Shown here: positions 16,221 through 24,906 of the stretch, piece by piece
Layout: each line of letters begins with the position of its first letter
How positions within the stretch are numbered: position 1 is the first letter of the stretch
From: Pseudoxanthomonas mexicana
Lineage (GTDB): Bacteria > Pseudomonadota > Gammaproteobacteria > Xanthomonadales > Xanthomonadaceae
Reading direction: 5' to 3'
Assembly: GCF_001556105.1 (NCBI RefSeq)
Contig: NZ_LSIF01000047.1
Coordinates: 1 to 32,292, forward strand
DNA length: 32,292 nt
Position numbers and translations under genes: made by a program
Notes under the pieces: generated by a model
The model's database searches: none
Told to the model about the DNA's origin: nothing
Seen by the model: only the letters and a program-made list of their open reading frames with translations

Positions 16221-17165
16221 ATGACGCAAGTGAATGGAATGTGGAAGCGGTTGGCGATGGTGTGCACGCTGCTGGCGATGCCGGCGCTGGCCTGGGCACA
16301 GTCGGCGGACCCGCACCGCTGGCAGTTGAACATGGGCAAGGGCGTGACCTCGTCCTCCCAGCACGCCTACGACGCGCACATGATCGCGCTGTGGGTCTGC
16401 GTCGTCATCGGCATCATCGTGTTCGGCGCGATGGGCTACGCGATGTTCAAGTTCCGCAAGTCCAAGGGTGCGGTGGCCGCGCAGTTCAGCCACAACACCA
16501 CGGCCGAGATCATCTGGACGGTGCTGCCGATCCTGATCCTCATCGTCATGGCCTGGCCGGCGACCAAGAAGCTGATCGCCATGTACGACACCCGCAACGC
16601 CGAGATGACCGTCAAGGTCACCGGCTACCAGTGGATGTGGAAGTACGAGTACCTGGGTGAGGACGTGTCCTTCACCAGCCGCCTGGACCGCGAGTCCGAC
16701 CGCCTGCGCCAGAACAAGAACGCCACGCAGGAAGAGATCAAGGCGCACCCGCACTACCTGCTGGACGTCGACAACCAGCTGGTGCTGCCCACCGACACCA
16801 AGATCCGCTTCGTGATCACCGCTGACGACGTCATCCACGCGTGGTGGGTGCCGGCGCTGGGCTGGAAGCAGGACGCGATCCCGGGCATCGTCAACGAGGC
16901 CTGGACCGACATCAAGGAGCCCGGCATCTACCGTGGCCAGTGCGCCGAGCTGTGCGGCAAGGACCACGGCTTCATGCCGATCGTGGTGAAGGCCGTGCCG
17001 AAGGCCGAGTTCGCGCAGTGGCTGGCGTCGAAGAAGCCCGCCCCGGCCGCCGAACCCGCTCCGGCGGCGCCCGCACCGGAAGCTGTGCCGGCCGATGCTG
17101 CGACGGCCCCGGCCGTTGACGCCGCCCCCACCGCCGAGACCCCCGCGCCGTCGGCGCAGGGCTGA
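16221..17165 (+). CDS. coxB: Cytochrome c oxidase subunit II (CuA subunit)
   Basis: This 314-residue subunit of the aa3-type terminal oxidase accepts electrons from cytochrome c. A signal peptide (residues 1-27, ending AWAQ) is followed by two transmembrane helices (about 48-75 and 92-112) and a periplasmic cupredoxin domain. The full binuclear CuA ligand set is visible: His206, Cys241, Glu243, Cys245, His249 and Met252 (in QCAELCGKDHGFM). The last 40 residues form an Ala/Pro/Glu-rich tail, probably disordered. It is followed by coxA after a 34-nt gap with an AGAGAG ribosome site. Confidence 0.97.
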   Translation: MTQVNGMWKRLAMVCTLLAMPALAWAQSADPHRWQLNMGKGVTSSSQHAYDAHMIALWVCVVIGIIVFGAMGYAMFKFRKSKGAVAAQFSHNTTAEIIWTVLPILILIVMAWPATKKLIAMYDTRNAEMTVKVTGYQWMWKYEYLGEDVSFTSRLDRESDRLRQNKNATQEEIKAHPHYLLDVDNQLVLPTDTKIRFVITADDVIHAWWVPALGWKQDAIPGIVNEAWTDIKEPGIYRGQCAELCGKDHGFMPIVVKAVPKAEFAQWLASKKPAPAAEPAPAAPAPEAVPADAATAPAVDAAPTAETPAPSAQG

Positions 17166-17199
17166 TCGATCGTCCGCATTAGCTGCAGAGAGTAAGCAC

Positions 17200-18831
17200 A
17201 TGGCCAACTCCACCGTCGCCCACGATTCCCATCATGACGGGCACGACGATCATCACGGTCACCAGCAGGGCTTCATCGACCGGTGGTTCTTCTCCACGAA
17301 CCACAAGGACATCGGTACCCTCTACCTGATCTTCAGCTTCATCATGTTCATCATCGGCGCGGGCATGTCGGTGATCATCCGCGCCGAACTGATGGTGCCG
17401 GGCCTGCAGTTCGTCAGCCCCGAATTCTTCAACCAGATGACCACCGTGCATGCGCTGGTCATGATCTTCGGCGGCGTGATGCCGGCCTTCGTCGGCTTGG
17501 CCAACTGGATGATCCCGTTGCAGGTCGGCGCGCCGGACATGGCGTTGCCGCGCATGAACAACTGGTCCTTCTGGATCATGCCGTTCGCCTTCACCCTGTT
17601 GCTGATGTCGCTGTTCCTGCCGGGCGGCGCGCCCGCCGGTGGTTGGACGCTGTACCCCCCGCTGTCGCTGCAGGGCGGCTACAACGTCGCGTTCACCATC
17701 TTCGCGATCCACATGATGGGCGTCAGCTCGATCATGGGCGCCATCAACATCATCGCGACCGTGCTGAACATGCGCGCGCCGGGCATCGACCTGCTGAAGA
17801 TGCCGATCTTCTGCTGGACCTGGCTGATCACCGCGTTCCTGCTGATCGCGGTCATGCCGGTGCTCGCCGGCGCCGTGACGATGCTGCTGACCGACAAGTT
17901 CTTCGGCACCAGCTTCTTCAATGCGGCCGGCGGCGGCGACCCGGTGATGTACCAGCACATCTTCTGGTTCTTCGGTCACCCCGAGGTCTACATCATGATC
18001 CTGCCGGCGTTCGGCGTGGTGTCGGAGATCATCCCGACCTTCAGCCGCAAGCCGCTGTTCGGCTACCAGGCCATGGTGTACGCGACCGCCTCGATCGCCT
18101 TCCTGTCGTTCATCGTGTGGGCGCACCACATGTTCACGGTGGGCATGCCGCTGGGCGGCGAGATCTACTTCATGTTCGCCACCATGCTGATCGCGATCCC
18201 GACCGGCGTGAAGGTGTTCAACTGGGTCAGCACGATGTGGAAGGGCTCGCTGTCCTTCGAGACGCCGATGCTGTGGGCCGTGGGCTTCGTCATCCTGTTC
18301 ACCATCGGCGGCTTCTCCGGCCTGATGCTGGCCATCGTGCCGGCGGACTTCCAGTACCACGACACCTACTTCGTGGTGGCGCACTTCCACTACGTGCTGG
18401 TGACCGGCGCGCTGTTCTCCATCATCGCCGCCACCTACTACTGGTGGCCGAAGTGGACCGGCCGCATGTACAACGAGTTCTGGGGCAAGTTCCATTTCTG
18501 GTGGACGATCGTGTTCGTCAACCTGCTGTTCTTCCCGCAGCACTTCCTGGGCCTGGCCGGCATGCCGCGCCGCATCCCGGATTACAACCCGGTGTTCGCG
18601 GACTGGAACTTCATCAGCTCGATCGGCGCGTTCGGTATGTTCGTCACGCCGTTCATGATGGCGGCGATCCTGTGGGCCTCGCTGCGCAACGGCGCCAAGG
18701 CCGAAGCGCGCGCCTGGGAAAACGCGAAGGGCCTGGAGTGGACCGTGCCGTCGCCGGCACCGCACCACACCTTCACCACGCCGCCGGTCATCAAGGATGG
18801 CGACCTGGCGCACGGCGACGTGACGCACTGA
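17200..18831 (+). CDS. coxA: Cytochrome c oxidase subunit I (heme a / heme a3-CuB)
   Basis: This 543-residue integral membrane catalytic subunit reduces oxygen to water and pumps protons. It has twelve predicted helices. Ligands read directly from the sequence are His84 and His397 for heme a, His395 for heme a3, and His260, His309 and His310 for CuB. Tyr264 in HPEVY is the residue cross-linked to the CuB histidine, and Glu262 in the same motif is the D-channel gating Glu, which makes it an A1-type oxidase. An unusual His-rich N-terminus (His residues among 9-21) precedes the conserved WFFSTNHKDIGTLY. The ATG at 17200 is chosen because upstream in-frame sequence is an Arg/Pro-rich antisense-like leader overlapping coxB. 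Confidence 0.98.
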   Translation: MANSTVAHDSHHDGHDDHHGHQQGFIDRWFFSTNHKDIGTLYLIFSFIMFIIGAGMSVIIRAELMVPGLQFVSPEFFNQMTTVHALVMIFGGVMPAFVGLANWMIPLQVGAPDMALPRMNNWSFWIMPFAFTLLLMSLFLPGGAPAGGWTLYPPLSLQGGYNVAFTIFAIHMMGVSSIMGAINIIATVLNMRAPGIDLLKMPIFCWTWLITAFLLIAVMPVLAGAVTMLLTDKFFGTSFFNAAGGGDPVMYQHIFWFFGHPEVYIMILPAFGVVSEIIPTFSRKPLFGYQAMVYATASIAFLSFIVWAHHMFTVGMPLGGEIYFMFATMLIAIPTGVKVFNWVSTMWKGSLSFETPMLWAVGFVILFTIGGFSGLMLAIVPADFQYHDTYFVVAHFHYVLVTGALFSIIAATYYWWPKWTGRMYNEFWGKFHFWWTIVFVNLLFFPQHFLGLAGMPRRIPDYNPVFADWNFISSIGAFGMFVTPFMMAAILWASLRNGAKAEARAWENAKGLEWTVPSPAPHHTFTTPPVIKDGDLAHGDVTH

Positions 18832-18850
18832 GACGGCTGAGCGTCCTCGC

Positions 18851-18985
18851 ATGAACGTCCCCGCCTTCACCCCCGAAGAACTCGCACGCCGCCGCAGGGC
18901 GGTGCTGCGGACCGCGTGGGTGATCGGCGGCATCGCCTTTGCGATCTTCGCGGCCTTCATCGGCCGCGCGGTGCTGAGCGCATGA
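18851..18985 (+). CDS. 44-residue single-pass membrane protein, cytochrome oxidase small assembly protein type
   Basis: This small gene begins [20 protein letters not shown] and continues into one hydrophobic helix (about residues 22-42). It sits between coxA and ctaG and its TGA overlaps the ctaG ATG (ATGA), so the two are translationally coupled. Tiny proteins with a (T)PEE/QxxRRR head and one helix are found at this position in many proteobacterial cox operons and are annotated as oxidase small assembly proteins. The exact role is not established to my knowledge; help in CtaG or CoxA assembly is inference. Confidence 0.8.
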   Translation: MNVPAFTPEELARRRRAVLRTAWVIGGIAFAIFAAFIGRAVLSA

Positions 18986-19560
18986 GCGCGGCCAAGTCCA
19001 ATTCGGCGGGCATCTTCAAGCTGGTGGGCGTGGCGATGGCCGTGTTCGTGCTGACGTTCTCGCTGGTGCCGCTGTACCGCATCGCCTGCGAGAAGGTCTT
19101 CGGCATCCGCCTGGAGCAGGGTCCCGGCCAGGCCGCGGCCGTTGCCGCGGCGAAGGTCGCGCGCACGGTGACGGTGCAGTTCGATGGCGGCGTCAATTCC
19201 AAGCTGCCGTGGGCGTTCCATCCGGAACAGCTGACCATGGAAGTCGTGCCGGGCGAGCTGTACGAAGCCAAGTATTTCGCCCGCAACGAAAGCGAGCGTC
19301 CCGTGGTCGGCAGCGCGGTGCCATCGGTCGCGCCGGCGCGCGCCTCCGGCTACTTCACCAAGACCGAGTGCTTCTGCTTCACCGCCCAGACCCTGCAGCC
19401 CGGCGAAAGCCGCGACATGCCGGTCCGCTTCATCGTGGACCCGGACCTGCCGGCGGCAGTGAAGACGATCACCCTGTCGTATACCTTCTTCAAGAACGAC
19501 GCCCTGACCGCGCAGATCGGCACGGGCACGGCGTCGCTCAAGCCGCTCGCGGCACCCTGA
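18982..19560 (+). CDS. ctaG: Cytochrome c oxidase assembly protein CtaG/Cox11
   Basis: This 192-residue membrane-anchored copper chaperone delivers copper to the CuB site of subunit I. One N-terminal helix (about residues 8-30, followed by [14 protein letters not shown]) precedes a periplasmic beta-sandwich. The copper-binding Cys130 and Cys132 lie in the hallmark [10 protein letters not shown], followed by the conserved [18 protein letters not shown]. The start at 18982 overlaps the stop of the 44-residue gene. coxC begins 28 nt downstream. Confidence 0.96.
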   Translation: MSAAKSNSAGIFKLVGVAMAVFVLTFSLVPLYRIACEKVFGIRLEQGPGQAAAVAAAKVARTVTVQFDGGVNSKLPWAFHPEQLTMEVVPGELYEAKYFARNESERPVVGSAVPSVAPARASGYFTKTECFCFTAQTLQPGESRDMPVRFIVDPDLPAAVKTITLSYTFFKNDALTAQIGTGTASLKPLAAP

Positions 19561-19588
19561 CCACGCCTTAGCAACCGGAAGCATCGCC

Positions 19589-20467
19589 ATGGCAAATGCC
19601 CCATCGCCAGACGCCAACATCTACTTCGTGCCGCACAGCTCCAAGTGGCCGTTCGTGGGCTCCATCGCCATGTTCATCACGATGTTCGGCGTGGCCAGCT
19701 GGCTCAACGATCTGTCGTTCGGCATGTGGACGTTCTACGCCGGCGTCGTCGGCCTGTGTGCGACGCTGTTCATGTGGTTCGGCGACGTGATCCGCGAGTC
19801 GGTGTCCGGCCAGTACAACCGTCAGGTGGACGTGTCGTTCCGCATGGGCATGGTGTGGTTCATCTTCTCGGAAGTGATGTTCTTCGCCGCGTTCTTCGGT
19901 GCGCTGTTCTACGCCCGCACCCTGTCGTTGCCGTGGCTGGGTGGCGAAGGCGATGGCGTGATGACCAACAGCCTGCTGTGGGAAGGGTTCTCCGCGGCGT
20001 GGCCGAGCGCGGGTCCGGGCCAGGTGGGCGGTCAGTTCCAGACCATCCCCGCGTGGGGCCTGCCGCTGCTCAACACGTTGATCCTGCTGACCTCGGGCGT
20101 CACCATCACCATCGCCCATCACGCGCTGAAGGCGGGCAACCGCAGCCAGCTGCTGATCTGGCTGGGCGCCACCGTACTGCTGGGCTGCGTGTTCCTGTTC
20201 TTCCAGGTCGAGGAATACATCCACGCCTACAAGGAACTGAACCTGACGCTGGGTTCGGGCATCTACGGCTCCACGTTCTTCATGCTGACCGGCTTCCACG
20301 GCCTGCACGTGACGCTCGGTACCATCATGCTGGCGATCATCTGGTTCCGCTGCGCCAAGGGCCACTTCTCGAAGAACGACCACTTCGGCTTCGAAGCCGT
20401 GGCGTGGTACTGGCACTTCGTCGACGTGGTGTGGCTGGGCCTGTTCCTGTTCGTCTACGTGGTCTGA
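19589..20467 (+). CDS. coxC: Cytochrome c oxidase subunit III
   Basis: This 292-residue membrane subunit has seven predicted helices and no redox centre. It stabilises subunit I and proton uptake. Recognisable segments are YFVPHSSKWPF at the N-terminus, SFRMGMVWFIFSEVMFFAAFFGALFYAR (conserved Glu within helix III), HHALKAGNR, the TGFHGLHVTLG motif, and the C-terminal WYWHFVDVVWLGLFLFVYVV. The ATG follows a CGGAAG ribosome site. A strong terminator directly follows, closing the structural operon. Confidence 0.97.
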   Translation: MANAPSPDANIYFVPHSSKWPFVGSIAMFITMFGVASWLNDLSFGMWTFYAGVVGLCATLFMWFGDVIRESVSGQYNRQVDVSFRMGMVWFIFSEVMFFAAFFGALFYARTLSLPWLGGEGDGVMTNSLLWEGFSAAWPSAGPGQVGGQFQTIPAWGLPLLNTLILLTSGVTITIAHHALKAGNRSQLLIWLGATVLLGCVFLFFQVEEYIHAYKELNLTLGSGIYGSTFFMLTGFHGLHVTLGTIMLAIIWFRCAKGHFSKNDHFGFEAVAWYWHFVDVVWLGLFLFVYVV

Positions 20468-20490
20468 GCAGGCGGTACCGCGACAACGGA

Positions 20491-20517
20491 AGGGCCGGCA
20501 ATGCCGGCCCTTTTCTT
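20491..20517 (+). terminator. Terminator of the coxBA-ctaG-coxC operon
   Basis: AGGGCCGGC (20491-20499) and GCCGGCCCT (20503-20511) form a 9-bp stem with a 3-nt loop, followed by TTTTCTTTT on the plus strand. It separates the structural oxidase genes from the assembly genes downstream. Confidence 0.92.
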
Positions 20518-20560
20518 TTGTCCGGTTGGCGCGGCACGCCGCGCGCGGGAGAATGCCCGC

Positions 20561-20782
20561 TCAGCCGCGGTTGATGCCGTGTGGCTGGATCCAGCCCATC
20601 TTGATGGCCACGACCACCAGCAGGATCAGGCCGACGGAGAGTGCGATGCGGCGGGTCAGCGCGTTCACCGTACGCTTGCTCTCACCCTTGTCCACCAGCA
20701 TGTAATACAGGCCTGCGCCCAGGTTCCACACGATGAGGATGAGGAAAGCGATGATCAGCAGGGTTTTCAGCGAATCGTTCAT
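20561..20782 (-). CDS. DUF2909 twin-transmembrane protein
   Basis: This 73-residue protein consists almost entirely of two helices (about residues 7-30 and 43-64) joined by a basic loop KGESKRTVNALTRR. This arrangement matches the DUF2909 / twin transmembrane family, often found among cytochrome oxidase genes. It is encoded against the direction of the cox genes, between the coxC terminator and surf1. The start has a GAGGA ribosome site. Function is unknown; participation in oxidase assembly is suggested only by location. Confidence 0.85.
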   Translation of the reverse strand: MNDSLKTLLIIAFLILIVWNLGAGLYYMLVDKGESKRTVNALTRRIALSVGLILLVVVAIKMGWIQPHGINRG

Positions 20783-20871
20783 GGCGTCCTCGACGGGGCC
20801 GGGGCAGTGAGGCGCGCATTATCGCTCCGCCGGCGTAAGCCGTTGGTGGGTGCGACATTCGGACGCAGTCC

Positions 20872-21606
20872 GTGAGCCGGCACATGCCGCTGCCGGTGGG
20901 CTGGACGCTGGCGGTGCTGGCGATGTCCCTGTTCGGCAGCCTCGGCGCCTGGCAGTGGGGACGGGCCGAGCAGAAGGAAACCATGCTGGCGGAGACGTCC
21001 CGGGTACTGGCTGATCGCCAGCCGCAGCCGCTGGCACTGGCCGGCGACAAGGACCGCCAGCAAACCTACGACTGGGCGGCGGGCGAAGGCGAGTTCCTGC
21101 CGGCCCCGGCGATCCTGCTGGACAACCAGACCCGCGACCGCCAGGCCGGCGTACGCGTGTATCGGGTCTTCCAGCCCTCCGCCGCCGGCGCACCGTTGCT
21201 GGTGGAACTGGGGTGGCTGCCGGTGCCGGGCGACCGCACGATGCCGGCCGTGGCGCCGCTGCCGGGCCTGCAGCGCGTGGCGGGACTGCTGGTGCCGCCG
21301 CCGTCCGAAGGCATCGCGCAGGCACCACCGGCGGCGCAGGCGGACGGCAGCCTGCTGGTGATCGCGCTGCAGCGGGATGAGATCGCGCAGGCATTGGGTT
21401 TGCCTGGACTGGCGCCGCGCCTGTTGAAACTGGATCCCGACCTGCCGCTGGGTTACGCCCGCGATCTCGACATCCTGCCCAATACGCTGCCGCCGGAACG
21501 CCACGTGGGTTACGCGGTGCAGTGGTTCGGGCTGGCCGGCGCGGTGCTGGTCACGGCACTCCTGCTGACCTGGCGCAGCCGGCGCGGGATGCGGAAGGGG
21601 CATTGA
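20872..21606 (+). CDS. SURF1 family cytochrome oxidase biogenesis protein
   Basis: This 244-residue inner-membrane protein is involved in heme a insertion into subunit I. It has the family topology: one helix at each end (about residues 8-27 and 214-236) and a periplasmic domain between. The conserved LGAWQWGRAEQK after the first helix, ELGWLP in the middle and HVGYAVQWFGLA before the last helix are all present. The GTG at 20872 is taken as start; an ATG four codons later is equally possible. It opens the second, assembly-factor part of the locus and is divergent from the DUF2909 gene. Confidence 0.9.
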   Translation: MSRHMPLPVGWTLAVLAMSLFGSLGAWQWGRAEQKETMLAETSRVLADRQPQPLALAGDKDRQQTYDWAAGEGEFLPAPAILLDNQTRDRQAGVRVYRVFQPSAAGAPLLVELGWLPVPGDRTMPAVAPLPGLQRVAGLLVPPPSEGIAQAPPAAQADGSLLVIALQRDEIAQALGLPGLAPRLLKLDPDLPLGYARDLDILPNTLPPERHVGYAVQWFGLAGAVLVTALLLTWRSRRGMRKGH

Positions 21607-21632
21607 TCGTCCGGGCGTGAGAAAATGCGCCC

Positions 21633-22205
21633 ATGGACTCAAAACCATTCGATCCCGCCCAGCGGCGTCGCGGGCGGTGGATGCTCGTCGCCCTGTTCGC
21701 CCTGTTCTTCGGCACCGTATTCGGCGCCGGCATCCTGCGTTTCTCCGGCTGGCAGCCCGCTACGCACAAGAACCACGGTGTCCTGTTGCAGCCGCCGGCG
21801 GACGCGCGTGATCTGACGCTGTCGCTCGTCGATGGCGGACGCTACGACTGGACCCCTGCCGAACGCCGCTGGCGCATCGTCGCCGCGCCGTCGCCCGGTT
21901 GCGCACAGGCCTGCACGAAGCTGGCGCAGGACCTCGACAAGGTGTGGCAGTTGTTCGGCCACAACGCCGACGAGGTCGACATCCTGTGGCTCGGCGACTA
22001 TCCGGCGGATGCACCGCGCCACTCGGCGTTGCGCCAGGTGCGCGCCGACGATCCGCTGCGCACGCGCCTGCCGCAGGTGGACGATCCGGCGGGCACGCCG
22101 GTGTACGTGATCGATCCCCACGGCTTCATCATCCTGCGCTACGCCCCGGGCTTCGATCCCGGCGGCCTGCGCACCGATGTCGCCAAGCTGATCAAGCTCA
22201 TCTGA
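21633..22205 (+). CDS. SCO-like membrane-anchored thioredoxin-fold protein
   Basis: This 190-residue protein has a basic N-terminus, one transmembrane helix (about residues 16-38) and a periplasmic domain. Cys90 and Cys94 form a CxxxC motif (GCAQACTKL), at the position of the copper-binding pair of SCO1/SenC proteins. The C-terminal part has the fold-typical VYVIDPHGFIILRY. The DHS-type histidine that completes the copper site in true SCO proteins is not seen before that strand, so it may be a thiol reductase for CuA cysteines rather than a copper donor. It lies between SURF1 and heme A synthase genes, a usual place for a poorly described 'cytochrome oxidase assembly' protein in gammaproteobacteria. 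Confidence 0.75.
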   Translation: MDSKPFDPAQRRRGRWMLVALFALFFGTVFGAGILRFSGWQPATHKNHGVLLQPPADARDLTLSLVDGGRYDWTPAERRWRIVAAPSPGCAQACTKLAQDLDKVWQLFGHNADEVDILWLGDYPADAPRHSALRQVRADDPLRTRLPQVDDPAGTPVYVIDPHGFIILRYAPGFDPGGLRTDVAKLIKLI

Positions 22206-22224
22206 GCCAACGCCAGAACCACAG

Positions 22225-23373
22225 ATGATGAACGCTGTTGCGCGCCCCGTGATCTACAAGCACTTCCACCGCATCGCCTGGCTGGCGGTCGCATTGACGC
22301 TGTGCGTCGTCGTGTTCGGCGCATTCGTGCGCCTGTCCGATGCCGGCCTCAGCTGTCCCGACTGGCCGACCTGTTACGGCCGCGCAGCCTGGCCGAAGGC
22401 GGTGGACGAAGCCGCCTCGCATGTCGCCAGCGAGATCCGTCCGTTCGAAACCCACAAGGCATGGCGCGAGCAGGTGCACCGTCATCTGGCTGCTTCACTG
22501 GGCGTGCTGGTGCTGGTGCTGGCCTTGCTCGCCGCACGCCGTCGCCGCTGGGGCATGGCGCAGATCCTGGTCGCGGCGGGCCTGGTCGGTGCGGCGATCC
22601 CGCTGTACATGCACGGCGAGCACGTGGAAGCGTCGGTGCTCGCGATCCTCGGCGAGGCGATCCTGCTGTTCGCGGCGTTGCGCTGGTCGAACCTCGATCT
22701 CGCACGCGCGGGCGCGCTGACGCTGGCGGTCATCATCTTCCAGGCCCTGCTGGGCATGTGGACGGTGACGTGGCTGCTGAAGCCGATCGTGGTCATGGGC
22801 CATCTCATCGGCGGCCTGACCACGTTCTCGCTGCTGGTATGGATGGCGTGGCGTGCGACCGACCGGCCGATCACGCTGGCCGATGCGACCGTGCTGCGCC
22901 GCTGGCTGATCGGTGGCCTGGCGCTGCTGGGCATCCAGATCGCGCTGGGCGGCTGGGTCAGCGCGAACTACGCGGCGCTGGCCTGCGGTCTCGATTTCCC
23001 GAAGTGCGTGGGCCAGTGGGCACCGCCGGCGGATTTCAGCGAGGCCTTCGTGCTGTGGCGTGGCATCGGCGTGGACTATGAAGGCGGCGTGCTGGACGGT
23101 GCGGCGCGCATCGCGATCCAGCTGAGCCATCGCGTCATGGCGGTGATCGTCGCGCTGTACGTGCTGGCACTCGCGCTGCGCCTGTTCCGCACGCCGGGCA
23201 TGCGCAGCTGGTCGCTGACGCTGGTCGTGCTGATCGTCGCGCAGGTCACGCTGGGCATCCTCAACGTCAAGCTCAACCTGCCGCTGCCGGTCGCCGTCGC
23301 GCACAACGCGGGCGCGGTGCTGCTGCTGTTCACCCTGGTCTCGCTGACCGCACGCCTGCGCAGGCCCGAGTGA
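22225..23373 (+). CDS. ctaA: Heme A synthase (CtaA/COX15)
   Basis: This 382-residue polytopic membrane enzyme oxidises the C8 methyl of heme O to the formyl group of heme A. Eight helices are predicted. Landmark motifs are [17 protein letters not shown] after helix [38 protein letters not shown] and [10 protein letters not shown]; these hold the heme-ligating histidines of the family. A Cys pair is present in the loop [13 protein letters not shown]. Two adjacent ATG codons (22225 and 22228) are possible starts. The stop overlaps the ctaB ATG (TGATG). Confidence 0.96.
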   Translation: MMNAVARPVIYKHFHRIAWLAVALTLCVVVFGAFVRLSDAGLSCPDWPTCYGRAAWPKAVDEAASHVASEIRPFETHKAWREQVHRHLAASLGVLVLVLALLAARRRRWGMAQILVAAGLVGAAIPLYMHGEHVEASVLAILGEAILLFAALRWSNLDLARAGALTLAVIIFQALLGMWTVTWLLKPIVVMGHLIGGLTTFSLLVWMAWRATDRPITLADATVLRRWLIGGLALLGIQIALGGWVSANYAALACGLDFPKCVGQWAPPADFSEAFVLWRGIGVDYEGGVLDGAARIAIQLSHRVMAVIVALYVLALALRLFRTPGMRSWSLTLVVLIVAQVTLGILNVKLNLPLPVAVAHNAGAVLLLFTLVSLTARLRRPE

Positions 23374-24311
23374 TGGCCTCGACCTTCCGCCAGTACTGGG
23401 CTCTTACCAAGCCGCGCGTCGTGGCGCTGATCGTGTTCACCGCGATCGTCGGCATGTTCCTCGCCATCGACGGTCTGCCGAATGGCGCCGAGCTGCTGCG
23501 CGGTGCACTCGGTTTCCTCGGCATCTGGCTGGCCGCTTCCAGCGCGGCCGCGATCAACCAGCTGCTGGATGCGCGCATCGACGCCAAGATGGCACGCACC
23601 TCGTGGCGTCCGCTGGTGCAGGGCCAGGTGAAGCCCTGGCAGGCGCTGGCGTTCGCGCTGGTGCTGGCTGCCCTGTCGATGGCGATCCTGGTGCTGTGGG
23701 TGAACACGATCACGGCGATCCTGACGTTCGCCTCGCTGATCGGCTACGCGGTGATCTACACGGTCTTCCTGAAGCGCGCCACGCCGCAGAACATCGTCAT
23801 CGGCGGTATCGCCGGCGCCGCACCGCCGCTGCTGGGCTGGGCCACGATGACCGGCATGCAGGGCGAGTGGGACTGGCCGTATGCGCTGCTGCTGGTGCTG
23901 ATCATCTTCGTGTGGACGCCGCCGCATTTCTGGGCGCTGGCGATCTTCCGCCGCGAGGACTACGCGCGCGCGCTGGTGCCGATGCTGCCGGTGACGCACG
24001 GCGTGACGTACACGCGCTGGCAGATCCTGTTCTACACGGTGCTGCTGGTGGAAGTGACCGTGCTGCCGGTGGTGTTCGGCATGAGCGGCTTCTTCTACCT
24101 CGGCGGCGCACTGGTGCTCGGTGCGGTGTTCCTCTGGTACGCGTGGCGCCTGCTGGATCCGCCGGACGAGTTCTTCTCGATGCGAGTATTCAACTACTCC
24201 ATCGTCTACCTGATGGCGCTGTTCGCGTTCCTGCTGGTCGACCACTGGGTGATGCCGCTGTTGCGGCCGGCGGCGTCGGCAGCCGGCATCGAGTTCGTGC
24301 CGGCGGGATGA
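23373..24311 (+). CDS. ctaB: Protoheme IX farnesyltransferase (heme O synthase)
   Basis: This 312-residue UbiA-superfamily membrane prenyltransferase adds a farnesyl group to heme b to give heme O, the substrate of CtaA. About nine helices are predicted. The first Asp-rich motif is clear: Asn62, Asp66 and Asp70 in NQLLDARID, followed by the conserved MARTSWRPL. The second active-site loop is [21 protein letters not shown]. The ATG at 23373 overlaps the ctaA stop by one base, implying coupled translation. It is the last gene of the locus; a REP-like hairpin follows 11 nt after the stop. Confidence 0.96.
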   Translation: MASTFRQYWALTKPRVVALIVFTAIVGMFLAIDGLPNGAELLRGALGFLGIWLAASSAAAINQLLDARIDAKMARTSWRPLVQGQVKPWQALAFALVLAALSMAILVLWVNTITAILTFASLIGYAVIYTVFLKRATPQNIVIGGIAGAAPPLLGWATMTGMQGEWDWPYALLLVLIIFVWTPPHFWALAIFRREDYARALVPMLPVTHGVTYTRWQILFYTVLLVEVTVLPVVFGMSGFFYLGGALVLGAVFLWYAWRLLDPPDEFFSMRVFNYSIVYLMALFAFLLVDHWVMPLLRPAASAAGIEFVPAG

Positions 24312-24322
24312 CGCTGAGCTGT

Positions 24323-24390
24323 TGTGGGAGCGACGTCAGTCGCGAAACGAGCGCCATGAATGCGTCATCGCGACTGACGTCGCTCCCACA
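24323..24390. repeat. REP-like palindromic hairpin, copy 2
   Basis: Perfect 23-bp arms TGTGGGAGCGACG... at 24323-24345 and 24368-24390 enclose a 22-nt loop. The arms are the same as those of the copy at 43-113, while the loop sequence differs. It lies between convergent ctaB and the phosphatase-like gene, where no other terminator is visible. It could therefore also act as a transcription barrier or 3'-end stabiliser for both. Confidence 0.88.
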
Positions 24391-24413
24391 TGATGCATCG
24401 TGGTCGTGAGGCG

Positions 24414-24896
24414 TCAGGGCTTGCCCAGCCGCTCCACCACCACCGGCTCCAGCGATTTCAATCCGGCCTTGCGACCCAGCTCAAGCGCTTCCTCGCGCGG
24501 GATTCCCCGCGCCGCCGCGTCCAGCGCCAGCAGCGCGCCGACGCGATTGCCCGAGGCGCAGTGCAGCAGCACATCGCCGTCCTGCGCCCTCAGCAGGTCG
24601 CCCAGCGCCTTCGCATTCTGCGGCGTTACGTCGTCCTTGCCGGCGATCGGCAGGACGAGGTACGCCAGGCCAAGCCGTTGCGCTTCCGCTGCTTCGTCGT
24701 AGCCACGATCTTCCTGCGCGCCGCGCAGGTCGATCACCGTGCGCACGCCCTCGGACTTCAGGCGGGCGAGATCGTCCTGCGACGGCTGGCCGCCGGTATG
24801 CAGGCCGGGCTGGGGCCGGTTGAAGTCGGCGGCATGCGCGGCGAATGACACGCCGCCCGCCAGCAGGATCGACAGCAGCAGTGCGAAACGGGTCAT
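24414..24896 (-). CDS. Exported tyrosine-phosphatase/DUF442-like protein
   Basis: This 160-residue protein has a signal peptide (residues 1-22, AAHA/A). The body follows the DUF442 / dual-specificity phosphatase-like pattern: LHTGGQPSQDDLARLKSEGVRTVIDLR, then a Cys-loop HCASGNRVGALL with Cys113 and Arg118. The loop is CX4R, as in DUF442 and rhodanese-like relatives, not the CX5R of classical tyrosine phosphatases, so true phosphatase activity is uncertain. It starts 10 nt after the dnaG stop, and its GAGGAG ribosome site overlaps that stop, so it is probably co-expressed with dnaG. A periplasmic location is inferred from the signal peptide. Confidence 0.82.
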   Translation of the reverse strand: MTRFALLLSILLAGGVSFAAHAADFNRPQPGLHTGGQPSQDDLARLKSEGVRTVIDLRGAQEDRGYDEAAEAQRLGLAYLVLPIAGKDDVTPQNAKALGDLLRAQDGDVLLHCASGNRVGALLALDAAARGIPREEALELGRKAGLKSLEPVVVERLGKP

Positions 24897-24906
24897 CACG
24901 GACTCC

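Noticed and set aside
17179..19620. 813-codon open frame opposite coxA, the 44-residue gene and ctaG
   Set aside because: The translation is His/Arg/Asp/Gln-rich low complexity, antisense to genes with all catalytic residues present.
43..24390. Repeated 20-mer as a possible CRISPR repeat
   Set aside because: Only two palindromic copies, 24 kb apart and with no spacers; it fits a REP-like element.
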